A program made the position numbers and the translations under genes. Shown one piece after another: positions 23,562 through 31,661 of a stretch of 64,000 nt of DNA. The notes beneath the pieces are model-generated. The model did not search any database. It was not told the origin of the DNA and saw only the letters and a list, made by a program, of their open reading frames with translations. Numbering within the stretch: position 1 is the stretch's first letter; each line of letters opens with the position of its first letter. This DNA comes from Alkalihalobacillus sp. LMS6 (GTDB lineage: Bacteria; Bacillota; Bacilli; Bacillales; Bacillaceae_D), in contig NZ_CP093302.1 of NCBI RefSeq assembly GCF_024362765.1, forward strand, positions 1,270,001 to 1,334,000, read 5' to 3'.

Positions 23562-24298
23562 AGGCATTTGTTTTTTTTCTAAAAAGAGATTTGCGCTTGC
23601 TTTTGCCAGTTAATGTAATAGCAGCGATCATTTTTTTTGTCATGATGGTAGCAGCGAGTGTCATTCGTGTGCGTTTTGGACAACCGTTTGATGCAGTAGA
23701 TATGACGTTAGTGTTTGTCCTTTTAGTTTATTATTTTTTCTTAGCCTCAATATTAATTATTGCTGAGTCTGTCTGGAGAGAATGGCGGAAAGGGACGCAA
23801 ATACAGTGGTATCTTGCACCTGGATCTGTTCATGTGAAATTATTTTCCAAAATGCTATCCACTTATGTTTGGTTGAACGTTCAGTTTTTGTTTGTGGCAA
23901 TTGTATTACTAACGTTTATTCAATTTGCGGCAACAGATGGCATGATTGGAGAATTCTTTCAAGATTTTGGATCGATCGTAAAGTATCCACTACAAGCATT
24001 TTGGATGGCTTTTATCGTTCAGTTTCTTTCGCTCGTTTCGGTGCTTTTTCCAGCATTTATTTTTTTTGGTGTGAAGACTTGGGCGAAATATATCGTCCTT
24101 ATTCCATATGGATTAATGGCTATCCTGCTCTATCCCTATCTAACATTTAAACTGAGTGAAACGGTAGACGAATCAGTATCTCTTACTATGGCTGCTTTTG
24201 AATCTGTATCTTCTGCACAAATGGTGTGGGACCTTGGCTTGCTCATTCTTCTCTATGCACTTATTGTATTGTTCCTTAAAAAGAAAATAGAGCTGTAA
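23558..24298 (+). CDS. ABC transporter permease, second module
   Basis: This 246-residue membrane protein has six hydrophobic segments, a short KRDLRLLLPVN start and a Lys-rich end. It shows no strong ABC-2 motif but overlaps the ATPase gene by 4 nt (ATGA), the usual sign of a transporter pair. It is the last gene of the five-gene operon. No clear terminator is visible before the peptidase gene 69 nt downstream, so some read-through is possible. Substrate unknown. Confidence 0.78.
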   Translation: MKAFVFFLKRDLRLLLPVNVIAAIIFFVMMVAASVIRVRFGQPFDAVDMTLVFVLLVYYFFLASILIIAESVWREWRKGTQIQWYLAPGSVHVKLFSKMLSTYVWLNVQFLFVAIVLLTFIQFAATDGMIGEFFQDFGSIVKYPLQAFWMAFIVQFLSLVSVLFPAFIFFGVKTWAKYIVLIPYGLMAILLYPYLTFKLSETVDESVSLTMAAFESVSSAQMVWDLGLLILLYALIVLFLKKKIEL

Positions 24299-24367
24299 AA
24301 GATTGAAATGATGCAGTCATACCGATAGAATAAAAGGATCTAACGTTGAAAGTGAAGTGTATGTGTA

Positions 24368-25414
24368 ATGAAGTTTAAGAAAGCAGAAACGATTAAGCTA
24401 TTAGAAGAGTTAGTTCACATTCCAAGTCCGTCTGGCTACACTGAAGATGCGATAGCGTTTGTTGAAGCGTTTTTAAAAACGCACGAAATCTCTTATCGGA
24501 AATCAAACAAAGGTGCTTTAATTGCGACGATCGAAGGAGAAGACACGACTTCTCACCGAATGCTAACGGCTCATGTTGATACGTTAGGAGCGATCGTTAA
24601 AGAGTTAAAGCCGAATGGACGTTTAAGGTTAGATTTAGTTGGTGGATTTGCGTATCAGTCTATCGAAGGCGAATATGTGACGATTCATAAAAGCGACGGA
24701 ACGACGGTTTCTGGAACGGTTGTTGTGCACCAGTCCTCTGTTCACGTTTATAAAGATGCGCGAACGATTGAGCGAACGCAAAAAAATATGGAAATTCGCG
24801 TCGATGCGAAAGTGGAGGATATAGAAGGTTTACGTCAGCTTGGCGTTGACGTCGGAGATTTTGTTAGTTTTGCACCGCGATTTGAACAAACTGAAACAGG
24901 GTTTATTAAATCAAGGCATTTGGATGATAAAGCAAGTGTAAGCTTAGTATTAATGCTGATGAAAGAGTTAAAAGCAAGTCAAATGAAGCTACCTTATACA
25001 ACGCATGTCCTCATTTCAAATAATGAGGAAATTGGCTACGGGGGAAATGCGTCAATTCCACCTGAAGTTGTAGAGTATGTAGCGGTGGATATGGGCGCAA
25101 TTGGTGATGGTCAGCAGTCTGATGAGTATACCGTTTCTATATGCGTGAAAGATTCGAGTGGTCCTTACCATTATGGCTTAAGAAATCACTTTGTACAGCT
25201 ATGTAAGGATAATGAGATCCCGTACAAGTTAGACATTTATCCTTATTATGGGTCAGATGCATCGGCTGCCATTCGTTCGGGTCATGATATTGTTCATGGA
25301 CTCATTGGACCAGGTATTGAAGGCTCTCATTCAATGGAGCGAACCCACGAACAATCACTTGAAGCGACGTTCAATCTTTTATATGCGTACATGACAACTT
25401 CAATGAATCATTAA
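24368..25414 (+). CDS. M42-family metallo-aminopeptidase
   Basis: This 348-residue cytoplasmic peptidase is of the M42 (PepA/YsdC/FrvX) type. Metal ligands and catalysis are visible: His and Asp in TAHVDTLGA, Asp in RHLDDKAS, the general-base Glu in SNNEEIGYGG and a late His in GIEGSHSMERTH. M42 enzymes form dodecameric aminopeptidases that trim short peptides. The start ATG 24368 is in a GTGTAATG context with a weak GTGAAG site. It may be partly co-transcribed with the ABC operon, but its function is general peptide turnover. Confidence 0.9.
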   Translation: MKFKKAETIKLLEELVHIPSPSGYTEDAIAFVEAFLKTHEISYRKSNKGALIATIEGEDTTSHRMLTAHVDTLGAIVKELKPNGRLRLDLVGGFAYQSIEGEYVTIHKSDGTTVSGTVVVHQSSVHVYKDARTIERTQKNMEIRVDAKVEDIEGLRQLGVDVGDFVSFAPRFEQTETGFIKSRHLDDKASVSLVLMLMKELKASQMKLPYTTHVLISNNEEIGYGGNASIPPEVVEYVAVDMGAIGDGQQSDEYTVSICVKDSSGPYHYGLRNHFVQLCKDNEIPYKLDIYPYYGSDASAAIRSGHDIVHGLIGPGIEGSHSMERTHEQSLEATFNLLYAYMTTSMNH

Positions 25415-25442
25415 AAAAGCTGCCCACTTGGGCAGCTTTTCT
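25412..25442. terminator. Bidirectional terminator between the M42 peptidase and dps
   Basis: AAAGCTGCCC pairs with GGGCAGCTTT around a short loop, with T runs on both strands. Confidence 0.9.
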
Positions 25443-25903
25443 TATGAACGAACATCCGATGTTTGTTTTGTATATGCACGTAACATCCAAGCATGTTTTT
25501 CAATAGTTTCTTTTAATCCAATTAACATATCTTCTGTAGCATCATCATCTAAAGAACCACATACATCGATTCCTGATTTCAACTCATCTGCTAGCTTCTC
25601 ATAGTCACTAACTAAGTCTGCGACCATATCATCTGCATGTAAGTTTTTATTTCCTTCGTCAATAGACGACAGCTTTAAGTATTCTTCCATTGTTGCAACA
25701 GGGTAGCCTTTAATAGCGAGTAATCGCTCAGCTAACTCATCAACCGTAGCGCCTGCTTCATTGTAAAGCTCTTCAAATTTCTCATGTAGTGTGAAAAAGT
25801 GAGGGCCTTTCACATACCAATGATAATTGTGGAGTTTCACATAAAGAACACTCCAGTTTGCTACTTGTTTGTTTAAAACAGATTGAATTTTCTCTTGTGC
25901 CAT
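25442..25903 (-). CDS. dps: Dps-family ferritin-like DNA protection protein
   Basis: This 153-residue Dps/MrgA protein forms a dodecameric shell that oxidises Fe2+ and shields DNA. The intersubunit ferroxidase motif is clear: [22 protein letters not shown] (split His, Asp/Glu positions), then [15 protein letters not shown]. The length is normal. AGGAGG precedes the ATG. A SigB-like promoter overlapping a TGTACAG inverted repeat lies just upstream, suggesting general-stress control; no PerR box is seen. Confidence 0.93.
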   Translation of the reverse strand: MAQEKIQSVLNKQVANWSVLYVKLHNYHWYVKGPHFFTLHEKFEELYNEAGATVDELAERLLAIKGYPVATMEEYLKLSSIDEGNKNLHADDMVADLVSDYEKLADELKSGIDVCGSLDDDATEDMLIGLKETIEKHAWMLRAYTKQTSDVRS

Positions 25904-25927
25904 TATAAAATCCTCCTACTAACGTTG

Positions 25928-25964
25928 TGTACAGATACTATTCCCCCTGTACAAATTTCTAAAC
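25928..25964 (-). promoter_or_regulatory. SigB-like promoter and inverted repeat upstream of dps
   Basis: On the minus strand GTTTAG (25964-25959), 13 nt, GGGAAT (25945-25940) matches the SigB pattern GTTTAA-N13-GGGTAT at most positions. A perfect inverted repeat TGTACAG/CTGTACA (25928-25934, 25947-25953) overlaps it and could be an operator or leader hairpin. Confidence 0.5.
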
Positions 25965-25969
25965 AAACG

Positions 25970-26473
25970 CTAAAGCAATTCATAACGAAATGTCCCGCCA
26001 TGTATGTGGGTAAACATTGTCCCTGCAGCTTGTAGAAGTTCCTCTGCGTTATGTGCAATGGATGAGTGGGAGAAGTAAAAACACTGAACAGCTTCTGTTG
26101 TATGTGTATGTGTAGTTGTGGTCGCATCAACATAGAAAGGTGAAGCGACTTCTTTATTTTGATCATAAAGCGAATGTCCTTGTTTATAAATTGGTTTAGT
26201 TAATGAATGTGTATCGTGCAACGTAATAGGTAATTGATACTCCATCATAAAAAAGCGATTTAAATCAATGCCCGACTGTTCTGGTGTTAAAAATTTAGCT
26301 TCTTTTACGGCTTGAAAAATTTTTTCGTGATGGGAAAAGGGAGGGTTTTTCGTTAATTCTTTATCGACGAGCTCCATATGAAGAAGCTCTTGATGGAATT
26401 GCAGTCTTCCTTTTAACATCGTTGATGACTCACTTATTTGTATCTGATGATAATGAATAATTCCTATTTCCAC
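25970..26473 (-). CDS. Uncharacterised soluble protein upstream of dps
   Basis: This 167-residue protein has no recognised family. GTG 26473 is chosen because GGAGGA lies 6 nt upstream. Segments of note are EIGIIHYHQIQISESSTML, a run of Thr/His (TTTTHTHTTEAV) and a C-terminal MFTHIHGGTFRYELL. It contains many histidines but no spaced metal motif I recognise. It is divergent from queG and upstream of dps with 66 nt between, so it is not clearly co-regulated with dps. Coding status rests on a long open frame with a good start site. Confidence 0.55.
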   Translation of the reverse strand: MEIGIIHYHQIQISESSTMLKGRLQFHQELLHMELVDKELTKNPPFSHHEKIFQAVKEAKFLTPEQSGIDLNRFFMMEYQLPITLHDTHSLTKPIYKQGHSLYDQNKEVASPFYVDATTTTHTHTTEAVQCFYFSHSSIAHNAEELLQAAGTMFTHIHGGTFRYELL

Positions 26474-26570
26474 GGTTGTTCCTCCAAATTCTCCATTGAC
26501 ATTTACTTTCCTATTATGATTCTGTATGCTAGAAGAAATCAAACGTTTTGGTGAAAAAGGAAGAAATCAA

Positions 26571-27716
26571 ATGAATGTTGAGTTACTAAAGCATAAATTA
26601 CTCGAATACAGTAAAACGATCGGTATTGATAAAGTAAGGATCACGACAGCAGATCCTTTTTTGTCGTTAAAAGATCGCCTCATCACCCATCAAGAAAAAG
26701 GCTATGCATCGGGATTTGAACACCCTCATCTTGAAGAACGGATAGACCCTAGCCTAAGTTTAAAAGAAGTTCGAACGATTATTTCAATTGCCGTAGCATA
26801 TCCGTCCAAACTTTCACATTCACCAAAAAGTGTAAAAGGTGAAAGAAGGGGGTTTTTCTCCCGCTCGTCTTGGGGTATAGACTATCATGATGTTTTGAAT
26901 GATCGACTAAAAAAAATTGAAGATTTTCTAATGCAAGAGTGCGGATCAATTGAAACGGTCCGAATGGTTGATACAGGCGCTTTATCTGATCGAGCAGTCG
27001 CAGAAAGAGCTGGTATCGGCTGGAGTGCAAAAAATACATTTATTATTGCGCCAGAGCTAGGCAGCTATGTTTTTCTAGGGAACTTACTAACGACAATCCC
27101 TTTTCCTGTTGATGAACCGATAGAAGATTTATGTGGTTCCTGTCAAAAATGCATTGATGCTTGTCCAACTGGTGCACTTGTAGAGCCTGGTGTTTTAAAT
27201 GCTCAAGCCTGTTTATCTTATCAAACTCAGACAAAAGGGTTTATGCCTGACGAGTATCGTTCAAAAATCGGAAATTACTTGTATGGATGGGACACCTGTC
27301 AGCTTGTATGCCCATATAATAGAGATCAGGACCATCATCAGCACGTTGAAATGGAACCCGATCCAGAGAAGATAAAGCCTTTGCTTATTCCTCTACTGAC
27401 GATGAGTAATAAGGCATTTAAAAAAGAATTCGGTCATATGGCAGGGTCTTGGCGAGGAAAGAAACCCATCCAGCGGAATGCAATTATTGCTTTAGCACAC
27501 TATAAAGAAAAATCCGCGCTTCCTACGTTGCTTCACCTATTAACTGAAGATCCAAGACCTGTCATTCGGGGAACGTCTGCATGGGCAATTGGAAAAATAA
27601 GTGAAAGTGAACACGAGAAGAAGGCATTAGAGGATGCGAAATTGAATGAACAGGATGAAGATGTGAAAAATGAAATCGAAAAGGGTCTTGCGTTTTTAAA
27701 GCAGAAAGGCGAATAG
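26571..27716 (+). CDS. queG: Epoxyqueuosine reductase QueG
   Basis: This 381-residue enzyme converts epoxyqueuosine to queuosine in tRNA, using cobalamin and two [4Fe-4S] clusters. The catalytic region MVDTGALSDRAVAERAG and the ferredoxin-like CGSCQKCIDACPTGA and CQLVCPY motifs are present; the end has HEAT-like repeats (ALPTLLHLL..., VIRGTSAWAIGKI). ATG 26571 follows AAAGGAAG; the open frame reaches further upstream but without a site. The order queG, then an amidase-domain gene and trmL, resembles B. subtilis yhbA-yhbB-cspR. Confidence 0.94.
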   Translation: MNVELLKHKLLEYSKTIGIDKVRITTADPFLSLKDRLITHQEKGYASGFEHPHLEERIDPSLSLKEVRTIISIAVAYPSKLSHSPKSVKGERRGFFSRSSWGIDYHDVLNDRLKKIEDFLMQECGSIETVRMVDTGALSDRAVAERAGIGWSAKNTFIIAPELGSYVFLGNLLTTIPFPVDEPIEDLCGSCQKCIDACPTGALVEPGVLNAQACLSYQTQTKGFMPDEYRSKIGNYLYGWDTCQLVCPYNRDQDHHQHVEMEPDPEKIKPLLIPLLTMSNKAFKKEFGHMAGSWRGKKPIQRNAIIALAHYKEKSALPTLLHLLTEDPRPVIRGTSAWAIGKISESEHEKKALEDAKLNEQDEDVKNEIEKGLAFLKQKGE

Positions 27717-27733
27717 AGAAACGGGGGAGTGAC

Positions 27734-28258
27734 ATGCACGTCATGACAAGGTTTTATGTGAAAGAGGTTCATACTCCGATAGGGCTTTTGACGATTGTTT
27801 CCTCAGATAAAGGATTAACGCATCTTAGTTTTGGTCCTTTAAATAAAGCGAATTTGGCAGCTCGATTAGCTCGATTTGGAATGAAGCCCGAATGGTTAGA
27901 ATTAGGAGAAAATGAATCGTTGCTAGCAGCTGAACAATTAATGGAATACTTTAACGGCGAGCGACAGGAATTTGATGTATCAATCGACTTAATTGGGACC
28001 CCTTTTCAGAAAAAAGTGTGGTCTGCATTAAATACAATTACTTATGGTGAAACAAAAAGCTATAAAGAGATTGCGGAGATGATTGGAGCCCCAAAAGCTG
28101 TTCGCGCAGTAGGCGGTGCGAACAATCAAAATCCCCTTCCAATTATCATTCCATGTCATAGAGTAATTGGTTCAAACGGAGCCATGGTTGGCTATGGTGG
28201 GGGTTTAACAAATAAAGAACGGTTGTTATCATTAGAATCAAAGATGAAAATTTCATAA
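27734..28258 (+). CDS. ogt: Methylated-DNA-protein-cysteine methyltransferase
   Basis: This 174-residue suicide repair protein removes O6-alkyl groups from guanine. The active-site motif PCHRVIGSNG and the upstream helix-turn-helix region (YGETKSYKEIAEMIGAPKAVRAVG) are standard, with the Asn-hinge GGANNQNP. GGGGGAG precedes the ATG at 27734, 17 nt after queG. A terminator follows immediately. It is probably expressed with queG. Confidence 0.94.
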   Translation: MHVMTRFYVKEVHTPIGLLTIVSSDKGLTHLSFGPLNKANLAARLARFGMKPEWLELGENESLLAAEQLMEYFNGERQEFDVSIDLIGTPFQKKVWSALNTITYGETKSYKEIAEMIGAPKAVRAVGGANNQNPLPIIIPCHRVIGSNGAMVGYGGGLTNKERLLSLESKMKIS

Positions 28259-28297
28259 AAAAACATGGCAGTCACGCGCACTGCCATGTTTTTTTTG
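28258..28297 (+). terminator. Intrinsic terminator after ogt
   Basis: AAAACATGGCAGT pairs with ACTGCCATGTTTT and eight T follow. The convergent GNAT gene ends inside it. Confidence 0.92.
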
Positions 28298-28751
28298 ACA
28301 TGTTCAAAGACTTTTTAAATACATATAAGGAAGAGCTAGTATTAAAGGACACTTCCTCATAGCCTTGCTTTGCATAAAACGGAATGTTTGTAGCTCTTGT
28401 TTCACACATAAGTTCGTGACATGAACGATTTAATGCTTCTTGCTCCACTGTTTTTAGCAGAAGCTTACTAATACCTTGACCTTGATACGCAGGATCAACG
28501 CTTAAGCGAAAAAACGTACAAACATGCTGATTTTGCGCGTAAAAGATGCACCCAACAATTCGATTGTCTTTCATACAGACAAATGCTTCTTCATGCCTTG
28601 AAAGACGTAAAGCGATGGAAAGTCTCGTTTCATGCAACGCAGATGCAGTAACAGGATCATGTCTGTAGATTTGAAAAGACGTTTGAATTAAGTGATGAAT
28701 TGGTTGACAATCAGTCATAACGGCTTTGCGTATCAAGATCATTCGCTCCAT
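28272..28751 (-). CDS. GNAT-family N-acetyltransferase
   Basis: This 159-residue acetyltransferase has the GNAT acetyl-CoA loop in LSVDPAYQGQGISKLLLKTV (Q/RxxGxG/A), then a late FYAKQGYEEV strand. The acceptor is unknown. The first possible ATG is 28751; ATG 28742 follows GGAG by only 3 nt, so the start is uncertain by three codons. The C-terminal tail overlaps the ogt terminator. It stands alone on the minus strand, convergent with ogt and divergent from the amidase gene. Confidence 0.85.
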   Translation of the reverse strand: MERMILIRKAVMTDCQPIHHLIQTSFQIYRHDPVTASALHETRLSIALRLSRHEEAFVCMKDNRIVGCIFYAQNQHVCTFFRLSVDPAYQGQGISKLLLKTVEQEALNRSCHELMCETRATNIPFYAKQGYEEVSFNTSSSLYVFKKSLNMSKKTWQCA

Positions 28752-28824
28752 TTCAATATAAGGTAATCATAATTATACATCTGTATTAATTTTTATTCAA
28801 ATCTTTTTTGAGGTGATTGTTAAA

Positions 28825-29715
28825 ATGAAGAAAAAATGGCTAGTCCCTCTACATGCTAGAGTAAAACAACTAAATACCGCTTATTTAAATGGAAACCAAG
28901 GAAAAGATTTGCCCGAAAAAGACCGAGTTGCGTTTGTAAAAGATGCAGAAGAATTAAATGAACGAGGCGCGGAAGTCGTTAGTGCAAAAATAAAAGGTGA
29001 CGTCTTAAATGCTGTGACCTTTGATTCATTAACCCAAGTCGATTATTTTATCGTGCTTGACCGTTTAATTAAACAAGGAGAGCGGACGTATATGGAAGAA
29101 CGAACAATGCGAAGGCGCGCCTTTTTCGAAGGAAGCGTTCTTGTAGAGGATCAATGTCAAACGATTTATCCATTATCTTTGCAAGAACGTGGCGAGCGAC
29201 GGACCGGCAACATTGTTCGAGATGAACAGTCTAGCTACAATCGTAGAAATGCAGTTCGTTATGCAGAGCAATGGTGGGATGATTACAATCCTGCTTTCGT
29301 GCGCTTTGAAGACAACTGCACAAACTACGTTTCACAATGCTTATATGCAGGTGGTGCGCCGATGACTAGTAAAACGGCAAAACAACGAGGCTGGTGGTAC
29401 GAAAATGAAAAAAGAATGAGTTTAAGCTGGTCTGTTGCACATTCGTTTAGATGGCATTTAAGCGGGGCAACAACAGGGTTAAGAGGCGAAGAAAAAAAGA
29501 TGGCCCGCGATCTTCTTCCAGGTGATGTAATTTGCTACGACTTTAATGGAAATGGAAAATGGAACCATTGTGCGATTGTGATTGCGAAAGATGCGAATAA
29601 TGAACCGCTTGTTAATGCCCAAACGATCAACAGTCGCTATCGCTATTGGACGTATCAAAATTCACCCGCTTATACAGAACAAATTCAGTATAAATTTTTT
29701 CATATCACCGTTTAA
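28825..29715 (+). CDS. Amidase-domain protein (Amidase_6, YhbB-like)
   Basis: This 296-residue protein has a C-terminal Amidase_6 domain: RNAVRYAEQWWDDYNPAF, then the catalytic-cysteine region EDNCTNYVSQCLYAGG, and a His in WNHCAIVI. Amidase_6 domains cleave cell-wall peptides and occur often in spore-formers. The N-terminal 130 residues are helical and contain no signal peptide, so the protein stays in the cell (mother cell or spore) or is released on lysis. ATG 28825 follows GAGGTGA; GTG 28813 lies inside that site. Sits between queG/ogt and trmL, matching B. subtilis yhbB. Confidence 0.85.
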   Translation: MKKKWLVPLHARVKQLNTAYLNGNQGKDLPEKDRVAFVKDAEELNERGAEVVSAKIKGDVLNAVTFDSLTQVDYFIVLDRLIKQGERTYMEERTMRRRAFFEGSVLVEDQCQTIYPLSLQERGERRTGNIVRDEQSSYNRRNAVRYAEQWWDDYNPAFVRFEDNCTNYVSQCLYAGGAPMTSKTAKQRGWWYENEKRMSLSWSVAHSFRWHLSGATTGLRGEEKKMARDLLPGDVICYDFNGNGKWNHCAIVIAKDANNEPLVNAQTINSRYRYWTYQNSPAYTEQIQYKFFHITV

Positions 29716-29814
29716 ACAGGGTCTGACGATTCTGTTTTTTCAATGTTTGTCAGCATCCCGTTTCATGTGTAATATAGAGAGGGAACGTAAGCCATTCATA
29801 AAGGGTGAACGCAT

Positions 29815-29967
29815 GTGAAATGGAGAATGTACGCACAAGCTCTATGGATAATCGCGCTATTTTTAGCTTTTGCTGCAGTTTTTGTCGATCGAAATGGTAT
29901 GTTCCTAATAGGAATTATTGCCTGCGTATTAGGTTCCACAATTTTTTATATAAAAAGCAAAAAATAA
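29815..29967 (+). CDS. Small (50-residue) two-helix membrane protein
   Basis: GTG 29815 opens a 50-codon frame ending with TAA 29965-29967. Two hydrophobic segments (ALWIIALFLAFAAVFV and MFLIGIIACVLGSTIFYI) flank the polar turn DRNG, and the tail is KSKK: a compact hairpin membrane protein with positive-inside ends. AAAGGGTG lies upstream at rather long spacing. It is 17 nt before trmL and overlaps no other gene. Function unknown; the regular hydrophobicity pattern argues it is real. Confidence 0.65.
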   Translation: MKWRMYAQALWIIALFLAFAAVFVDRNGMFLIGIIACVLGSTIFYIKSKK

Positions 29968-29984
29968 ATAGAGGTGCACGAAAA

Positions 29985-30458
29985 ATGGGATTGCATATTG
30001 TACTTTATCAACCAGAAATACCTGCGAACACGGGAAATATTGCACGCACATGTGCTGGCACAAACACAACGCTACACTTGATTCGACCACTGGGCTTTTC
30101 AACAGATGACAAGATGTTAAAACGTGCAGGTTGTGATTACTGGCCAAATGTAAAGATTCATTACTATGATTCAATTGACGAATTGTTCCAACGCTATCGT
30201 CAAGGAGAGTTCTTTTTTATTGAAACGATAGGGCAACATCATTATAGTGATTTCGATTATACCAACACAGAGGCGGAGTACTTTTTTGTATTCGGTAAAG
30301 AAACGACAGGATTGCCGCAAAAATTAGTAGAAGAGCGGAAAGAGCGGTGCTTTCGCATTCCGCAAACTGATGTGATCCGCTCGCTAAATTTATCAAATAC
30401 AGCTGCAATTGTCATTTATGAAGCGTTAAGACAACAAGGTTTCCCGACGCTGAAGTAA
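29985..30458 (+). CDS. trmL: tRNA (cytidine/uridine-34 2'-O)-methyltransferase TrmL
   Basis: This 157-residue SPOUT-class methyltransferase modifies the wobble base of tRNA-Leu. It has PEIPANTGNIARTCAG near the start, the knot segment FVFGKETTGLPQ and RIPQTDVIRSLNLSNTAAI near the end. The length equals CspR/TrmL. ATG 29985 follows GAGGTG at good spacing; the frame is open further upstream but runs through the 50-residue gene. It is probably transcribed with that gene. Confidence 0.94.
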   Translation: MGLHIVLYQPEIPANTGNIARTCAGTNTTLHLIRPLGFSTDDKMLKRAGCDYWPNVKIHYYDSIDELFQRYRQGEFFFIETIGQHHYSDFDYTNTEAEYFFVFGKETTGLPQKLVEERKERCFRIPQTDVIRSLNLSNTAAIVIYEALRQQGFPTLK

Positions 30459-30463
30459 TTTTT

Positions 30464-31021
30464 TTAAAGAGGTAGACTTGCAATAAATGTATTGTATAAC
30501 CGAAATACCACAAATAAAATCGTAAACAAAAATGCCGCCCAAAAAAATAAATGAAAGCAAATAAATCCAATTAAGCCTGGGATTGTTAACGATTCAGCAA
30601 TACGATAAACAACAAACACAATGTAGGCAAACGAAGCAACTAGAAATGCTAATAGAACGACGATGATGAAGGGATGTAGAACGAGAGCAACGATGCTGCC
30701 GATAAAATAAATCCATTGGCCTCCTTCTGTCTTGCTCCCACTATTGCTTTCGTCAGCTTTGCTGGAAAAGAATAAAAACGAAAGAGAATTGACGGTATCC
30801 GCAATTAATTTTAGTGCTGAAAAGATCATGAAAAACAGCAACATCAGCATGAGAATAAGGCCGATTCGAATTTCGTTTATGGAGAGAAGATCTGCCATGC
30901 CGTCTAAAATTCCATTTTGTTCAAGCCAATCGATTGCAAGTCGTTGGCCGTATAAGGCAAACGACAAACTAAATAAAAAAATGCTTATTAAAGGTAGATG
31001 TCCAGTTAAGTATCGGTTCAT
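30464..31021 (-). CDS. DUF5366/YufK-like membrane protein
   Basis: This 185-residue protein has five hydrophobic segments and a Ser/Lys-rich cytoplasmic loop (SSKADESNSGSKTEGG). It resembles Bacillus YufK (DUF5366), a membrane protein of unknown function. It is a single gene, convergent with trmL (5 nt between stops, no obvious terminator there). The start ATG 31021 has a GGAGATT-type site. Family call is from pattern and length. Confidence 0.65.
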   Translation of the reverse strand: MNRYLTGHLPLISIFLFSLSFALYGQRLAIDWLEQNGILDGMADLLSINEIRIGLILMLMLLFFMIFSALKLIADTVNSLSFLFFSSKADESNSGSKTEGGQWIYFIGSIVALVLHPFIIVVLLAFLVASFAYIVFVVYRIAESLTIPGLIGFICFHLFFWAAFLFTILFVVFRLYNTFIASLPL

Positions 31022-31057
31022 ATTAATCTCCTATATGTACGAATAACAAATCATTGA

Positions 31058-31088
31058 AGCGCTTGTCCAAAACAATAGGACAAGCGCT
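31058..31088. terminator. Hairpin, possible weak terminator
   Basis: AGCGCTTGTCC (31058-31068) pairs perfectly with GGACAAGCGCT (31078-31088). T content after the stem is low on both strands. It lies just downstream of the heme monooxygenase gene on the minus strand and probably ends its transcript. Confidence 0.6.
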
Positions 31089-31095
31089 AACTTGT

Positions 31096-31413
31096 TTATT
31101 CACCTTTATAATGGTGGATCACTTCATAGGCGTGAAGTTCATTTGCGCTGGCAGCTGGCTTTTGATCAGTAGATTTGTCGGTATTTTTGTGCGCTTTTGC
31201 AAAAGATTCACTTGCAAGCCAGTTTTCGTAATCTTGTTTTGAAGCCCATTTTGTGAAAACGACTTCTTTTTTTTCATCGTCTTGATTTGATAAAAACATA
31301 AATTCTAAGCAACCGTCTACTTTTGCCATATTGTCGGATGCCTTTCCAAAGCGCTCCTGCAGCATTTTTTTCTTTTCAGGTGTAACGTTAAGTTCGTTCA
31401 TAACGATGTACAT
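31096..31413 (-). CDS. Heme-degrading monooxygenase, IsdG/HmoA type
   Basis: This 105-residue ABM-fold protein opens heme to release iron. Residues of the IsdG triad are visible: Asn6 (MYIVMNELNV), Trp in FTKWASKQDYENW and His in FAKAHK. A dimer forms two active sites. The gene is monocistronic with an AAGGAGC-type site before the ATG. No heme uptake genes are near; the role is probably iron recycling or heme tolerance. Small polymorphic tail (KSTDQKPAASANEL) before the last strand. Confidence 0.87.
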   Translation of the reverse strand: MYIVMNELNVTPEKKKMLQERFGKASDNMAKVDGCLEFMFLSNQDDEKKEVVFTKWASKQDYENWLASESFAKAHKNTDKSTDQKPAASANELHAYEVIHHYKGE

Positions 31414-31467
31414 GTTTAGTTTGCTCCTTTTTTTATCAAGATTTCGTGTTTTTTGTAAGAGAATGAC

Positions 31468-31496
31468 TTTTCAATCTGATAGAACTTGGCTATAAT
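31468..31496 (+). promoter_or_regulatory. SigA promoter of the 29-codon gene
   Basis: TTTTCA (31468-31473), 17-nt spacer, TATAAT (31491-31496). It lies 39 nt upstream of the small ORF and drives nothing else. Confidence 0.75.
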
Positions 31497-31535
31497 AAAA
31501 GAGAGCGTTTACGCCCCTTGCAAGGAGGACTTTTT

Positions 31536-31625
31536 ATGAGAACGTTTCTAATGATGAGTGTCTGTGTCGTCTTTTTAGTCTCCATTTTTGCTGGAGGTTA
31601 TGAGGAAAACCCTCACAAACGATAA
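31536..31625 (+). CDS. 29-residue hydrophobic peptide gene
   Basis: ATG 31536 follows a near-perfect AAGGAGGA at ideal spacing. The peptide starts MRTFLMMSVCVVFLVSIF, a single membrane-spanning or signal-like helix, and ends AGGYEENPHKR, a small charged tail. The gene has its own SigA promoter (31468-31496) and an intrinsic terminator (31631-31661), forming a closed transcription unit of about 160 nt. It could be a small membrane regulator, an exported signalling peptide or a type I toxin-like peptide; no antisense RNA gene is obvious. Not recognised as a named family. Confidence 0.7.
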   Translation: MRTFLMMSVCVVFLVSIFAGGYEENPHKR

Positions 31626-31630
31626 AGACC

Positions 31631-31661
31631 AAGAAAACCGGGAAACCGGTTTTCTTAATTT
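31631..31661. terminator. Terminator shared by the 29-codon gene and the class A PBP
   Basis: AAGAAAACCGG pairs with CCGGTTTTCTT around a GAAA loop (31631-31656). It serves the plus-strand mini-gene and lies just past the stop of the minus-strand PBP gene. Confidence 0.85.

Noticed and set aside
25921-25960. PerR box for dps
   Set aside because: No TTATAAT-type inverted repeat is found; the repeat present (TGTACAG) does not fit PerR.
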